A DNA stretch of 18,193 nucleotides from an uncultured Bacilli bacterium (lineage in GTDB: Bacteria > Bacillota_I > Bacilli_A > RF39 > UBA660), in contig CATKEA010000199.1 of the NCBI GenBank assembly GCA_949746915.1, forward strand, positions 1 to 18,193, written 5' to 3'. Made by a program: the position numbers and the translations under genes. Below are positions 1-7,717 of this stretch, piece after piece. The notes beneath the pieces are model-generated. The model saw only the letters and a program-made list of their open reading frames with translations, was not told the origin of the DNA and did no database searches. How positions within the stretch are numbered: position 1 is the stretch's first letter; every line of letters starts with the position of its first letter.

Positions 1-19
1 AAATAAATAGATAATTTGG

Positions 20-39
20 TTATACTTATTTAAGTATAA
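20..39. repeat. Palindrome upstream of the first gene
   Basis: Perfect inverted repeat with 9-base arms (TTATACTTA and TAAGTATAA) separated by TT. It lies about 14 bases before the ribosome binding site at 53-59. It could be an operator for a dimeric regulator or a short 5' hairpin; nothing in the window decides between these. It has no U-tract, so it is not a typical terminator. Confidence 0.5.
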
Positions 40-94
40 GTAATTTCGATTATAAGGAGAAAAAATATGAAGATGATAGATTATTTGATTATGA

Positions 95-361
95 ATGCAT
101 ATAAAAATAAATGCTAATCGTATTGAGAGGTGTAGAAATGAAGCTATAGATTGTTCTAGGAAAGTTAAAGCTATTGTTGAAAATTCTAAAGATTTTTGGA
201 ATGGAGATGCAGCTAATATTTTTATGGAAAGGTGTAGTGAACTTAATAATCGTTTATTGGAAGTTGTATATGAAACATTATCTGTAAGAAACGCACTTTT
301 AAATGCTGATGATATTTTCGAACAAATTGAAAAAGAAAATATGGCTAGTTTTGATGAATAA
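95..361 (+). CDS. WXG100-like small T7SS protein (possibly 5'-frameshifted)
   Basis: An 88-aa predicted helical hairpin with the turn motif F-W-N-G-D at residues 34-38, typical of WXG100 (ESAT-6-like) proteins that are exported as dimers by type VII systems. W is at residue 35, against 40-48 in the other W-type proteins here, so the first helix is short. The start is doubtful. ATG 95 has no ribosome binding site, while a strong AAGGAGA at 53-59 points to ATG 67 in another frame, which stops at 117. Joining that frame to this one near 94-97 would add about nine residues and put W at 44, so a small indel is possible. The gene is followed after 17 bases by the frameshifted substrate-like gene, the same W-then-Y order seen further along. 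Confidence 0.6.
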   Translation: MHIKINANRIERCRNEAIDCSRKVKAIVENSKDFWNGDAANIFMERCSELNNRLLEVVYETLSVRNALLNADDIFEQIEKENMASFDE

Positions 362-378
362 TTAAAAATGGGATTAAT

Positions 379-872
379 ATGAGAAATATTATATTTAATA
401 AATTAGCAGCAAATAAGTTTTTGAAAGAGCTTGATGATTTAAACTTTTATTTTCTTTTATCTATAGAAAATATTAGACATGCTGTTAATGATACTCTTCA
501 AGTTTATGAATCTAATGGTGAAAGTAATGAGTATCTTAAGGATATAGTTGATAAACTGTTTTACAATCTGATTATGAAAAATTTCTAAATGATTTTAGTA
601 ATGCTTTGAAAAATATTGGTGATACATATGAGGAATCTGATAACAAAGTAGTTAATTCTGTTGATAAAACTGATACTAATGTCTTAAAAGGGTCCATTGC
701 TAATTCTATTAATGATTTTGTAGAATCTAGTATTGCTAAACCATTAACAAAATCAGTTGATTCTGTTAAAAATGCATATGAGGAAATTACAGATAAGCTT
801 AATAATTCCTCAAAAGATTCTAACAATAATAGTTCATTAGCTGATATTATTGATAGTTTTAGTAAAAAGTAA
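379..872 (+). pseudogene. Frameshifted T7SS substrate-like protein (YxxxD type)
   Basis: Two adjacent frames look like one broken gene: 379-588 (69 aa) and an open frame overlapping it from about 555 to 872. Adding one T to the four-T run at 559-562 joins them into a protein of about 164 aa. In the joined protein, Y-E-E-S-D falls at residues 84-88, matching Y-x-x-x-D at 85-89 in the intact substrates at 10396, 11927 and 14161. The preceding F-x-x-x-L pattern also matches. The rest is polar, Ser/Asn/Asp-rich and helical, with no recognisable toxin domain. The run is not a standard -1 slippery heptamer, so a real mutation or a sequencing or assembly error is more likely than programmed frameshifting. 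Start ATG 379 follows a weak GGGA at 370-373. Confidence 0.65.
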
Positions 873-894
873 GAGTTCTTTTTAGAAAACTCTA

Positions 895-923
895 TTGTTC
901 AATTTTGTTAATTGTCTTATAAT
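895..923 (+). promoter_or_regulatory. Sigma-A type promoter for the 943 gene
   Basis: TTGTTC at 895-900 and a perfect TATAAT at 918-923 are separated by 17 bases. It lies 20 bases before ATG 943 and directly after the first gene pair. This placement argues against starting the downstream gene at TTG 895, which would lie inside the -35 box. Confidence 0.7.
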
Positions 924-942
924 AGTAGTTAGAGGTGGTACT

Positions 943-1431
943 ATGTTACATTTAAATGAACATGGTTGGGGATTAAGTACATTAATGGGATTTATATTTG
1001 TTTTTTTGCTTGCTATTTTGCTTATTAGTGTTAATGCTTATAAAATGGGGCTTACTTCTGGAAATGTAAGTAATCTTCCGATTACTAGACCTGGTGATAA
1101 TAATAATAATCAGGGAAGCAGTGATTCTGATAATAATAGCGATTCTTTTGATAATGAGTCTACGTATTTAGAATTGGAATCTAAATTGAGTTCTGCTGCG
1201 ATAATGTATAAAGATACATATTATAATGGCTTAGTTGATGGTGATAGTGTTTATGTTACTAATAAGCAGTTATTTTCTGTTGGATTTTTAAATGATAAGA
1301 TATTTAATAGTGGAGAATGTATAGGATATGTAAAAATCAGTAATAAGGGAGGAAGTTTTGAATATACTCCATATTTAAACTGTGCTGGTAAATATCAAAC
1401 TTCTGGATTTATATCTGATTTGGCTAAGTAA
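943..1431 (+). CDS. Single-pass membrane protein with pilin-like layout and a cysteine pair
   Basis: A 162-aa protein from ATG 943, chosen because AGAGGTGG (931-938) sits just before it. Residues 1-10 are short and polar, about 11-34 form one hydrophobic membrane segment, 50-72 are a low-complexity Asp/Asn/Ser linker, and 75-162 form a compact domain. C126 (in E-C-I-G-Y-V) and C147 (in Y-L-N-C) could form a disulfide outside the cell. An N-terminal membrane helix with an extracellular mixed domain resembles pilin-like or pseudopilin-like proteins, but there is no G-x-x-x-x-E prepilin cleavage motif, so this is only a resemblance. It has its own promoter and terminator and is not clearly part of the secretion operon. 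I do not recognise the family. Confidence 0.75.
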   Translation: MLHLNEHGWGLSTLMGFIFVFLLAILLISVNAYKMGLTSGNVSNLPITRPGDNNNNQGSSDSDNNSDSFDNESTYLELESKLSSAAIMYKDTYYNGLVDGDSVYVTNKQLFSVGFLNDKIFNSGECIGYVKISNKGGSFEYTPYLNCAGKYQTSGFISDLAK

Positions 1432-1446
1432 ATATCTATTTTTATG

Positions 1447-1490
1447 AGAAGATTTTTTGCATTTAATATACTGGGAGAATCTTCTTTTTT
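1447..1490 (+). terminator. Rho-independent terminator after the 943 gene
   Basis: AGAAGATT (1447-1454) pairs with AATCTTCT (1478-1485) across a loop of about 23 bases and is followed by a T run to 1490. The long loop makes it somewhat weaker than usual, but stem and U-tract sit just after the stop codon. Confidence 0.65.
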
Positions 1491-1506
1491 ATATTATAAA
1501 ATTTCT

Positions 1507-1535
1507 TTGACAAAATTTATCTCTTATGTTATAAT
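1507..1535 (+). promoter_or_regulatory. Perfect consensus sigma-A promoter
   Basis: TTGACA at 1507-1512, a 17-base spacer, and TATAAT at 1530-1535: a full match to the consensus. It should start transcription near 1542 and drive the small membrane gene at 1561. The following terminator at 1781-1818 suggests a short single-gene transcript, probably strong and constitutive. Confidence 0.85.
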
Positions 1536-1560
1536 AAGCAATTAATAAGGGTGATTTTGG

Positions 1561-1755
1561 ATGAAAGGAATAAGATTATTATCATTAGATATAGCTATTA
1601 TTTTATTAGGTTTTGCAGTATTTTTATTGTCGCTTGTTGTATCTAGTGTTATGTGGGATGAGGCATTTCGCTATGTTTCATTTATTATTAATATAATATC
1701 AGTTTTTATTATTTTTTCGGGTGCTAATACTTTTTGTGATGATTTGTTTATGTAA
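1561..1755 (+). CDS. Small two-helix membrane protein, unknown function
   Basis: A 64-aa protein with two predicted membrane helices (about residues 8-29 and 39-56) joined by a short loop M-W-D-E-A-F-R-Y, ending in a cysteine-containing acidic tail. AAGGGTGA at 1547-1554 is well placed for ATG 1561. It stands alone between a perfect consensus promoter and a terminator, just upstream of essC, so it should be expressed independently of the secretion operon. No family is recognised. A membrane accessory of the neighbouring secretion system is possible, but only location supports that. Confidence 0.7.
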   Translation: MKGIRLLSLDIAIILLGFAVFLLSLVVSSVMWDEAFRYVSFIINIISVFIIFSGANTFCDDLFM

Positions 1756-1780
1756 TTTAGTATCATTTTAGTTTTTTATT

Positions 1781-1818
1781 GAATAGTTAGTTTTATGTAA
1801 ACTTTCTATTCTTTTTTT
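1781..1818 (+). terminator. Rho-independent terminator between the small membrane gene and essC
   Basis: GAATAG (1781-1786) pairs with CTATTC (1806-1811). An inner AGTTT/AAACT pairing extends the stem, and seven T residues follow (1812-1818). It separates the 1561 gene from the type VII operon. Confidence 0.8.
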
Positions 1819-1850
1819 ATTTGTATCTAAGGCTTTTATAGGCATATTTC

Positions 1851-1879
1851 TTGCGTTTTAAGGGAAACTATTATATACT
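1851..1879 (+). promoter_or_regulatory. Probable promoter of the essC operon
   Basis: TTGCGT (1851-1856), 17 bases, then TATACT (1874-1879). The -10 box is a 5/6 match, the -35 box only 3/6. It follows a terminator and precedes essC by about 20 bases, leaving a very short leader with GAGGTGAT at 1890-1897 as the ribosome binding site. Confidence 0.55.
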
Positions 1880-1900
1880 TATTATGATAGAGGTGATACA

Positions 1901-4900
1901 ATGAGAGTTCTATTAATTCAGGGAAATCAAATTCAAAAGTTTGTATTACCAGAAACGATTGATGGTAATTACTGGATACCTTATTATAATACTAATCATA
2001 AGCTTAAAGATCTTTTAAATGTTGAAGCAGTTGATGGAAAATGGCGAATAAATACTAATCAAGATCTTGAAATTTATTATAATAATCAAATTGTTACAAA
2101 TTCTTATCTTTCTGATTATGAATATTATTTATTAAAAATTCATGGTGATAAGCTTCCAATGATTTTGTATGTTATGCCAACTTATGAACAACAATTATCA
2201 TATTTGAAGATTTTGCAAGATCAGGAGTTTACTGTTGGTTCTGGTGATAATAATGCTATTATATGTAATAATGGGTTGATTGAAAGTGTACATACTCGAT
2301 TTGCAAAAGTTGATGGAGTGTTTACTGTCTTTTCGTTGAAAGATGGTGTTGGGACCTATGTTAATGATATTCTTATAAAAGAAAAAGCATTAGCAATTGG
2401 AGATATAATTTTTATAGGTGGAATAAAAATTATATATATGGGTTCTTTTATTGTAGTTAATAATCCAAAGGGATCGCTTAGATTTTCAGGTAATATTTTT
2501 GGTGCTCAGTCTCAAATAAAGGTAACTTATGAACAAAGAGCGACTGTAGACTTAGCTGAAATAGATTTATATGCTGATAATGATTATTTTCATCATACTC
2601 CACGTCTTAGAACGCGAATTGAAAAAGAAGTGGTTAATATTGATGATCCGCCTGCTAAAGAGATGATGGGAGAGATGCCTTGGTATTTAACTGTTGGTCC
2701 GATGATAATGATGGCTATGACTTCTATGGTATCTGGTGCTAGTGCTGTTTTAGGATTGGTTAATGGTACTACCACTTTTATGAGTGCTTTGCCATCTTTG
2801 TTAATGTGTTTTAGTATGTTAGCTGGTACATTACTATTTCCAACTATGACTAAGATGTATACAAAGAAGCAAAAAAAGAAGAAAGAAGAATTTAGGCAGA
2901 AAAAATACACACAATATTTGGGACAAAAAGAGGCACAGATTTCAATTGCTATGAAAAATCAGAAGCAAATTTTGTTAGAAAATTTATTATCATTTGAAGA
3001 ATGTCAAAATATAATTCTTAATAAAAAAAGAAATTTATGGGAACGTGAAATTCAGCATGATGATTTTTTGAAAGTTAGATTAGGTATAGGTAATGTTCCA
3101 TTACAAGTTCAAGTAAATTATTCTGCTGAGAAATTTTCATTAGATGAAGATAATTTGAAGTCACAAATTCAACAGATTGTTTCTCAATATACTACAATTA
3201 AAAATGTTCCAGTACCTATGTATTTAGCTGATAAATACATTAATGCGTTGCTTGGAGATGATTCTTTTAAAGATGATTATATAAAAGGCCTTTTGTTACA
3301 ACTAGTAACTTTTCATAGTTATACTGACTTAAAATTAGTATTTTTAATGAATAATAATCATACATCACTTTATGAAGATGTACGTTTTTTACCACATTGT
3401 TGGAGTGAGGATAAGCAAGTTCGTTTTTATGCAACAAATATTGAAGAGATGAAAACAATATCTTCTTATTTAGAAGCACAATTTTCTGCACGAATTGAGA
3501 AAATGCAAGAAAAGGATAGTGCAAGTTCAAAAAAAGATTTTGATTACAGAAGTTTTACTCCATATTATTTAATTATTACTGATAGTTTTCAAACTGTACA
3601 AAATTTAGGTATTGTAAATAATATTCTTAATTTAGGTATGAATATTGGATTTGGTCTTACAATAATAGCAAATCAATTGTCTGAATTACCTAATGCTTGT
3701 AATTCGTTTCTTTATATCACTAAAAAAAGTTGTGGATTATTTGAAAATGAATTGGTTTCTGATAGACAAATTCAATTTGTACCTGATGAAATACCAAAAA
3801 TTGATATGGTAAAAATATCTAAGGTTCTTTCTAATATTCCAATTGAAGTTAGTGCTGCTGAAAGTCAATTACCTAAAATGCTTACTTTCTTAGAAATGTA
3901 TCATGCTGGTAAAATAGAACAATTAAATGTTTTGAATAGATGGAAAACAAGTAATCCTATGATGAATTTGGCTGTTCCTGTTGGTGTTTATCCAAATGGT
4001 GAGTCATTTAAACTTGATTTACATGAAAAATATCATGGTCCACATGGACTTATTGCTGGATCAACTGGTAGTGGTAAGAGTGAGTTTATAATTACATATA
4101 TACTTTCAATGGCAGTTAATTATCATCCTGATGAAGTTCAATTTGTTTTAATTGACTATAAAGGTGGAGGATTAGCTGGAGCTTTTGAAAACCGTGAAAC
4201 AGGCTTGAAATTACCTCATTTAGCAGGTACAATTACAAACTTAGATACAGTTGAAATGAAAAGAAGTTTGGCTTCGATTCAAAGCGAACTCCGTAGAAGA
4301 CAAAGAGAGTTTAATAAAGCCCGTGATTCTCTTAATGAAAGTACTATTGATATATATAAATATCAAAAATTATACCGTGAAGGTTTAGTTAAGGAGCCTA
4401 TTTCACATTTGTTTATTGTTAGTGATGAGTTTGCTGAGTTAAAAAGCCAACAACCAGAATTTATGGCGCAATTAATCTCAACAGCACGTATAGGACGTAG
4501 TTTAGGAGTTCATTTAATTTTGGCAACGCAAAAGCCAAGTGGTGTTGTTAATGATCAAATTTGGAGTAACTCTAAATTTAAAGTTTGTTTGAAAGTACAA
4601 GAGAAATCAGATAGTATGGAAATGATTAAAAGACCAGATGCAGCTGCAATAAAAGAAACTGGTAGGTTCTATTTGCAAGTAGGTTATAATGAATTTTTTG
4701 CACTTGGGCAATCTGCTTGGAGTGGTGCAAAATATTATCCAACAGAAAAAGTAAAAAAGAAGCTTGATGATTCAATTAGCTTTGTTAATCATGTTGGTGA
4801 TGTAGAAAAAAATATGAATTTAACAAAAGTGGAAGTAAAAGAAGATAAGGGAGAGCAATTACCTAATATTGTTAGATTTCTAGTTGATCTTGCTAATAGA

Positions 4901-6529
4901 GAAAATATTAAAGTTCAGCAATTATGGTTAGAGAGAATTCCAGAATTCATTTCTTTAAATGGTTTACGAGAAAAATATAATTATACATCTGAAAAATTAA
5001 TTATTAATCCGATAATTGGGGAGTTTGATGATCCAAATAATCAACGTCAAGCTTTACTTACTTTAGATTTAACTAATAATGGTAATACAATTATTTATGG
5101 TATGAGTGGTAGTGGTAAAGAAAATTTGATTCAGACTATTATTCACGGGGCTTCTGTTGAACATGGACCAGAGGAAGTTAATTTTTATATAGTTGATTTT
5201 GGGGCAGAAGTTTTAAAGACACTTGTTAATTATCCACATGTTGGAGATATTGTAACAATTGAAGAAAGTGAAAAATTAACTAATTTATTTAAGATGATTG
5301 ATGGAGAAATTGAACGTAGAAAAGATTTATTTATTGATTATAATGGTAGTTATTTGGATTATTGTCGTAATAGTGGAAATATTATTCCTCAGATTGTTGT
5401 TATTATTAATAACTTTGAAATGTTTTCTGAGTCATTTGGAATGTCTGCTATAGATGAGTCTTTAATTAAATATACTAGATCTGGAAATAAATATGGAATT
5501 ACGTTTATAATAACTGCAAATACTGCCAATGCAGTACGTTATAAATTATCACAAAACTTTACAAAACAATTAGTATTACAAATGACTAATTCTGGTGATT
5601 ATACAACATTGTTAGGTAAAACTGAAGGAATAGAGCCTTCTAAGATATTTGGACGTGGTATTTATAAAGATGGTGTTGTTTATGAATTTCAGTCAGCTTA
5701 TATAGATGATAGAGAACGTATTAATGAAACAATTCGAACAACAGCACAAAGATTACAAGGTACTACTACAATAAGGGCTCCTAGGGTTCCTGTTTTACCT
5801 AGTGTGGTTACGTATGATTTATTGCTTCCAGCTATTACAGATATTAAACATGTTCCAATTGGAATAAACAAAGAAAGTTTAAATATTGGATTATATGACT
5901 TTACTTCAACTTTAGCAACTCCAATACTTGCTAAAAATTTCAATACTTTAAAAGATAAAATAAATCCATTACTTAGAATTCTTAGTAATTTTGGAACATT
6001 AGCAGTTATAGATGCTTCTAAGGTAGTAGATCAGTCAATTATACCAGATGCTATATATTATAATGATAATTTTGATGAAATTACACAAAAATTAAATTCT
6101 GATGCAAATTATCGTAACAATATAGTTGAAGGAAAAGAAACTGGTGCCACTTTGGAAAGTATGCCTAAAATTATCTGTGTTATAATTGGACTTGAAGATT
6201 ATAAAAATGGTTTATCAATGGATGGAATGGATATATTAAAAATGTTTATGAAGTCAGCTTTAGCATTAAAAAGCTCTTATTCTTTTGTTTTTATTGATAG
6301 TGTTGATCGTGCGAAAGCAGTTGAATATGAGGATTGGTATAAAAATTCTGTTAGTAAAACAGATGGTATTTGGATTGGTGCTGGAATTGATTCACAATTT
6401 GTGTTACAAGTTGAGAATATTACTAAGCAAATGCGTGAAGGCGTTACAGATAGTTTTGGATATCTTGTAGCTCAAGGTAAAGCTCAAGTTATAAAGGTTG
6501 TAAGTGATGTTAAAGAGGGTGAAGAGTAA
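1901..6529 (+). CDS. essC: EssC, FtsK/SpoIIIE-family ATPase of the type VII secretion system
   Basis: A 1542-aa membrane ATPase, the motor and substrate receptor of T7SSb, close to the usual EssC length of about 1480-1500. The N-terminus holds two FHA-type domains (about 1-90 and 95-185; V-G-S-G at 112-115). Two membrane helices lie at about 262-285 and 292-316, followed by a Lys-rich cytoplasmic stretch. ATPase domain D1 has Walker A G-S-T-G-S-G-K-S at 720-727 and Walker B with D842-E843. D2 has G-M-S-G-S-G-K-E at 1067-1074, with Glu where Ser/Thr is normal, and N1170-N1171 at the Walker B acids, so D2 may not hydrolyse ATP. D3 (about 1300-1542) lacks a recognisable Walker A. GAGGTGAT precedes ATG 1901. 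Its TAA overlaps the next ATG by one base, implying coupled translation with the EsaB-like gene. Confidence 0.96.
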   Translation: MRVLLIQGNQIQKFVLPETIDGNYWIPYYNTNHKLKDLLNVEAVDGKWRINTNQDLEIYYNNQIVTNSYLSDYEYYLLKIHGDKLPMILYVMPTYEQQLSYLKILQDQEFTVGSGDNNAIICNNGLIESVHTRFAKVDGVFTVFSLKDGVGTYVNDILIKEKALAIGDIIFIGGIKIIYMGSFIVVNNPKGSLRFSGNIFGAQSQIKVTYEQRATVDLAEIDLYADNDYFHHTPRLRTRIEKEVVNIDDPPAKEMMGEMPWYLTVGPMIMMAMTSMVSGASAVLGLVNGTTTFMSALPSLLMCFSMLAGTLLFPTMTKMYTKKQKKKKEEFRQKKYTQYLGQKEAQISIAMKNQKQILLENLLSFEECQNIILNKKRNLWEREIQHDDFLKVRLGIGNVPLQVQVNYSAEKFSLDEDNLKSQIQQIVSQYTTIKNVPVPMYLADKYINALLGDDSFKDDYIKGLLLQLVTFHSYTDLKLVFLMNNNHTSLYEDVRFLPHCWSEDKQVRFYATNIEEMKTISSYLEAQFSARIEKMQEKDSASSKKDFDYRSFTPYYLIITDSFQTVQNLGIVNNILNLGMNIGFGLTIIANQLSELPNACNSFLYITKKSCGLFENELVSDRQIQFVPDEIPKIDMVKISKVLSNIPIEVSAAESQLPKMLTFLEMYHAGKIEQLNVLNRWKTSNPMMNLAVPVGVYPNGESFKLDLHEKYHGPHGLIAGSTGSGKSEFIITYILSMAVNYHPDEVQFVLIDYKGGGLAGAFENRETGLKLPHLAGTITNLDTVEMKRSLASIQSELRRRQREFNKARDSLNESTIDIYKYQKLYREGLVKEPISHLFIVSDEFAELKSQQPEFMAQLISTARIGRSLGVHLILATQKPSGVVNDQIWSNSKFKVCLKVQEKSDSMEMIKRPDAAAIKETGRFYLQVGYNEFFALGQSAWSGAKYYPTEKVKKKLDDSISFVNHVGDVEKNMNLTKVEVKEDKGEQLPNIVRFLVDLANRENIKVQQLWLERIPEFISLNGLREKYNYTSEKLIINPIIGEFDDPNNQRQALLTLDLTNNGNTIIYGMSGSGKENLIQTIIHGASVEHGPEEVNFYIVDFGAEVLKTLVNYPHVGDIVTIEESEKLTNLFKMIDGEIERRKDLFIDYNGSYLDYCRNSGNIIPQIVVIINNFEMFSESFGMSAIDESLIKYTRSGNKYGITFIITANTANAVRYKLSQNFTKQLVLQMTNSGDYTTLLGKTEGIEPSKIFGRGIYKDGVVYEFQSAYIDDRERINETIRTTAQRLQGTTTIRAPRVPVLPSVVTYDLLLPAITDIKHVPIGINKESLNIGLYDFTSTLATPILAKNFNTLKDKINPLLRILSNFGTLAVIDASKVVDQSIIPDAIYYNDNFDEITQKLNSDANYRNNIVEGKETGATLESMPKIICVIIGLEDYKNGLSMDGMDILKMFMKSALALKSSYSFVFIDSVDRAKAVEYEDWYKNSVSKTDGIWIGAGIDSQFVLQVENITKQMREGVTDSFGYLVAQGKAQVIKVVSDVKEGEE

Positions 6530-6783
6530 TGCAAAATAAAGTATTGGTAGAAATTTATTTACCAGTTGTTGAAGTTGTACGTGATGCGTTTATTCCGATT
6601 AATAAATATTTAGGTGAAGTTAGAACTTTATTAGTTAAAATGGTTAATGAAGAAGCAGGTTTTCCTTATTTGATTGAAGAAGATTGTATGATTTATAATA
6701 AGGAAACTGGTGATATTTATGATTTAAATAAAACAGTTATTGAAACTGATATAAGAAATGGTAGTAGATTGATATTGTTATAG
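6529..6783 (+). CDS. yukD: EsaB/YukD-like ubiquitin-fold protein of the T7SS
   Basis: An 84-aa protein with the size and layout of EsaB/YukD: a beta-rich ubiquitin-like start (V-L-V-E-I-Y-L-P), a central helix, and a final hydrophobic strand with G-S-R-L-I-L-L. Proteins of this family are small cytoplasmic core parts of firmicute T7SS, lacking the C-terminal di-glycine of true ubiquitin; this one also ends without it. The start codon overlaps the essC stop codon (TAATG), and essC next to yukD/esaB is a known arrangement. The family call rests on size, fold pattern and position, because these proteins are poorly conserved in sequence. Confidence 0.85.
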   Translation: MQNKVLVEIYLPVVEVVRDAFIPINKYLGEVRTLLVKMVNEEAGFPYLIEEDCMIYNKETGDIYDLNKTVIETDIRNGSRLILL

Positions 6784-6793
6784 GAGGTAATTT

Positions 6794-7084
6794 ATGGAAT
6801 TACAGATTGATTTTGCTTCTTTAAAAGATCTTGGTGAAAAAGTTCAAAAAGATGCAAGTGACTATTTAGAACAAATTACACTTTTACGTCAAACAGTGGC
6901 TGATTTAGGTAATTATTGGGTAGGTCCAGATAAAGATTATTTTGTTCAAGAAGTGCAAAATTCATTGCCACTTTTTGATTTTTGTCAAAAGGTTATTAAT
7001 GATTATGGTGTATTTTTAGTTGATACATCAAATAATTTCAAAGGTTTACAAGATATTGTAGGTTCTACATCAAAAAGATTATAA
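6794..7084 (+). CDS. WXG100 family protein (W-V-G)
   Basis: A 96-aa helical-hairpin protein with Y-W-V-G-P-D at the turn (W42), the standard WXG100 signature and length. Such proteins dimerise as four-helix bundles and are either exported by EssC or help export partners. It follows the EsaB-like gene after 10 bases, with TAGGAGGT at 6781-6788 before ATG 6794. Its place as the first WXG100 gene after the core components suggests a general role, but the sequence alone cannot separate an EsxA-like core substrate from an effector partner. No Y-x-x-x-D/E occurs at the C-terminal position used by the other class. Confidence 0.88.
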   Translation: MELQIDFASLKDLGEKVQKDASDYLEQITLLRQTVADLGNYWVGPDKDYFVQEVQNSLPLFDFCQKVINDYGVFLVDTSNNFKGLQDIVGSTSKRL

Positions 7085-7098
7085 GGGGGAGAAATATT

Positions 7099-7422
7099 GT
7101 GAATGAAAAATTAGATTATGCAGGTGTTCAAAATATTATTCAAAAGCTTGATGATATTGCTACACGAATGACAGAAATATTGAATGAAACTACTACAGAT
7201 ATGAAAAAAGTAAATACTAGTGAATATTGGGCGAGTCCAGCAGCTTCAGCTACCATAACAAGTTTTATGGAGTCAGCTTCTAAATTTAATAAATTTCCTA
7301 GTGAGGTATTAAGTTACTCTAATTATTTACGTACGATATTAGAACAATACAGTACAAAAACCACATCTGCTTCTTCTAGAATATCAGGAACTACTGATAA
7401 GTATGTTGGTGAAATTAAGTAG
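7099..7422 (+). CDS. WXG100-like protein (W-A-S-P variant)
   Basis: A 107-aa predicted helical hairpin with Y-W-A-S-P at the turn (W44). The glycine of WXG is replaced by serine-proline, the same variation as the W-Q-S-P protein at 13124. It probably starts at GTG 7099 behind AAGGGGGAG (7083-7091). The second helix ends in Y-S-T-K-T, where the residue expected to be Asp/Glu in an export motif is Thr. It lies directly after the 6794 gene, so the two could form a heterodimer; that is inferred from adjacency. Confidence 0.82.
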   Translation: MNEKLDYAGVQNIIQKLDDIATRMTEILNETTTDMKKVNTSEYWASPAASATITSFMESASKFNKFPSEVLSYSNYLRTILEQYSTKTTSASSRISGTTDKYVGEIK

Positions 7423-7432
7423 GAGGTGTAGT

Positions 7433-7717
7433 ATGAAGGAAAAAAATTATTATTCAGTTGGTACAATTGTTACTTTGTTTAATACAAAAGAACGTTTAAT
7501 GATTTCAGGATATTTGCAAAAAAATAATCAGTCTGATAAGGTTTGGGATTATGTAGGGGTATTGTATCCTGTTGGGTTTTTAACTCCAAATAGAATGGTG
7601 TTATTTGATCATGAGCAAATAGAAAATGTTTATTATATGGGATGCCAAAATGGTGAATATTTCAATTTTATTAATGCTATGAAGAAACAAATTGCTAAAG
7701 GGGATGAGCTATTATGA
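7433..7717 (+). CDS. DUF4176-like T7SS accessory protein, copy 1
   Basis: A 94-aa protein starting at ATG 7433 behind TAGGAGGTG (7421-7429). An upstream in-frame start at 7403 lies inside the previous gene and lacks this site. It has the DUF4176 pattern: an opening V-G-T-I-V-T-L-F strand, then D-Y-V-G-V-L-Y-P in the middle, and a late F-D-H-E-Q-I-E-N-V-Y-Y-M-G element. DUF4176 proteins are commonly encoded in firmicute T7SS and LXG effector clusters and have been proposed to act as effector accessory proteins or chaperones. It overlaps copy 2 by four bases (ATGA), so the two are translationally coupled. Confidence 0.82.
   Translation: MKEKNYYSVGTIVTLFNTKERLMISGYLQKNNQSDKVWDYVGVLYPVGFLTPNRMVLFDHEQIENVYYMGCQNGEYFNFINAMKKQIAKGDELL

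Noticed and set aside
556..564. Programmed -1 frameshift in the 379-872 gene
   Set aside because: The bases do not form an X-XXY-YYZ slippery heptamer, and slippage would leave poor pairing.
572..826. Minus-strand open frame across the frameshifted gene
   Set aside because: It is antisense to a region whose plus-strand reading fits a known local family after one base is restored.
872..893. Possible terminator AGAGTT / AACTCT after the frameshifted gene
   Set aside because: The stem is only six pairs and no T run follows, so termination is doubtful.
2593..2910. Minus-strand open frame opposite essC; likewise 3267-3530 and 5698-5943
   Set aside because: They lie fully inside essC, have no family features, and reflect its codon pattern on the other strand.
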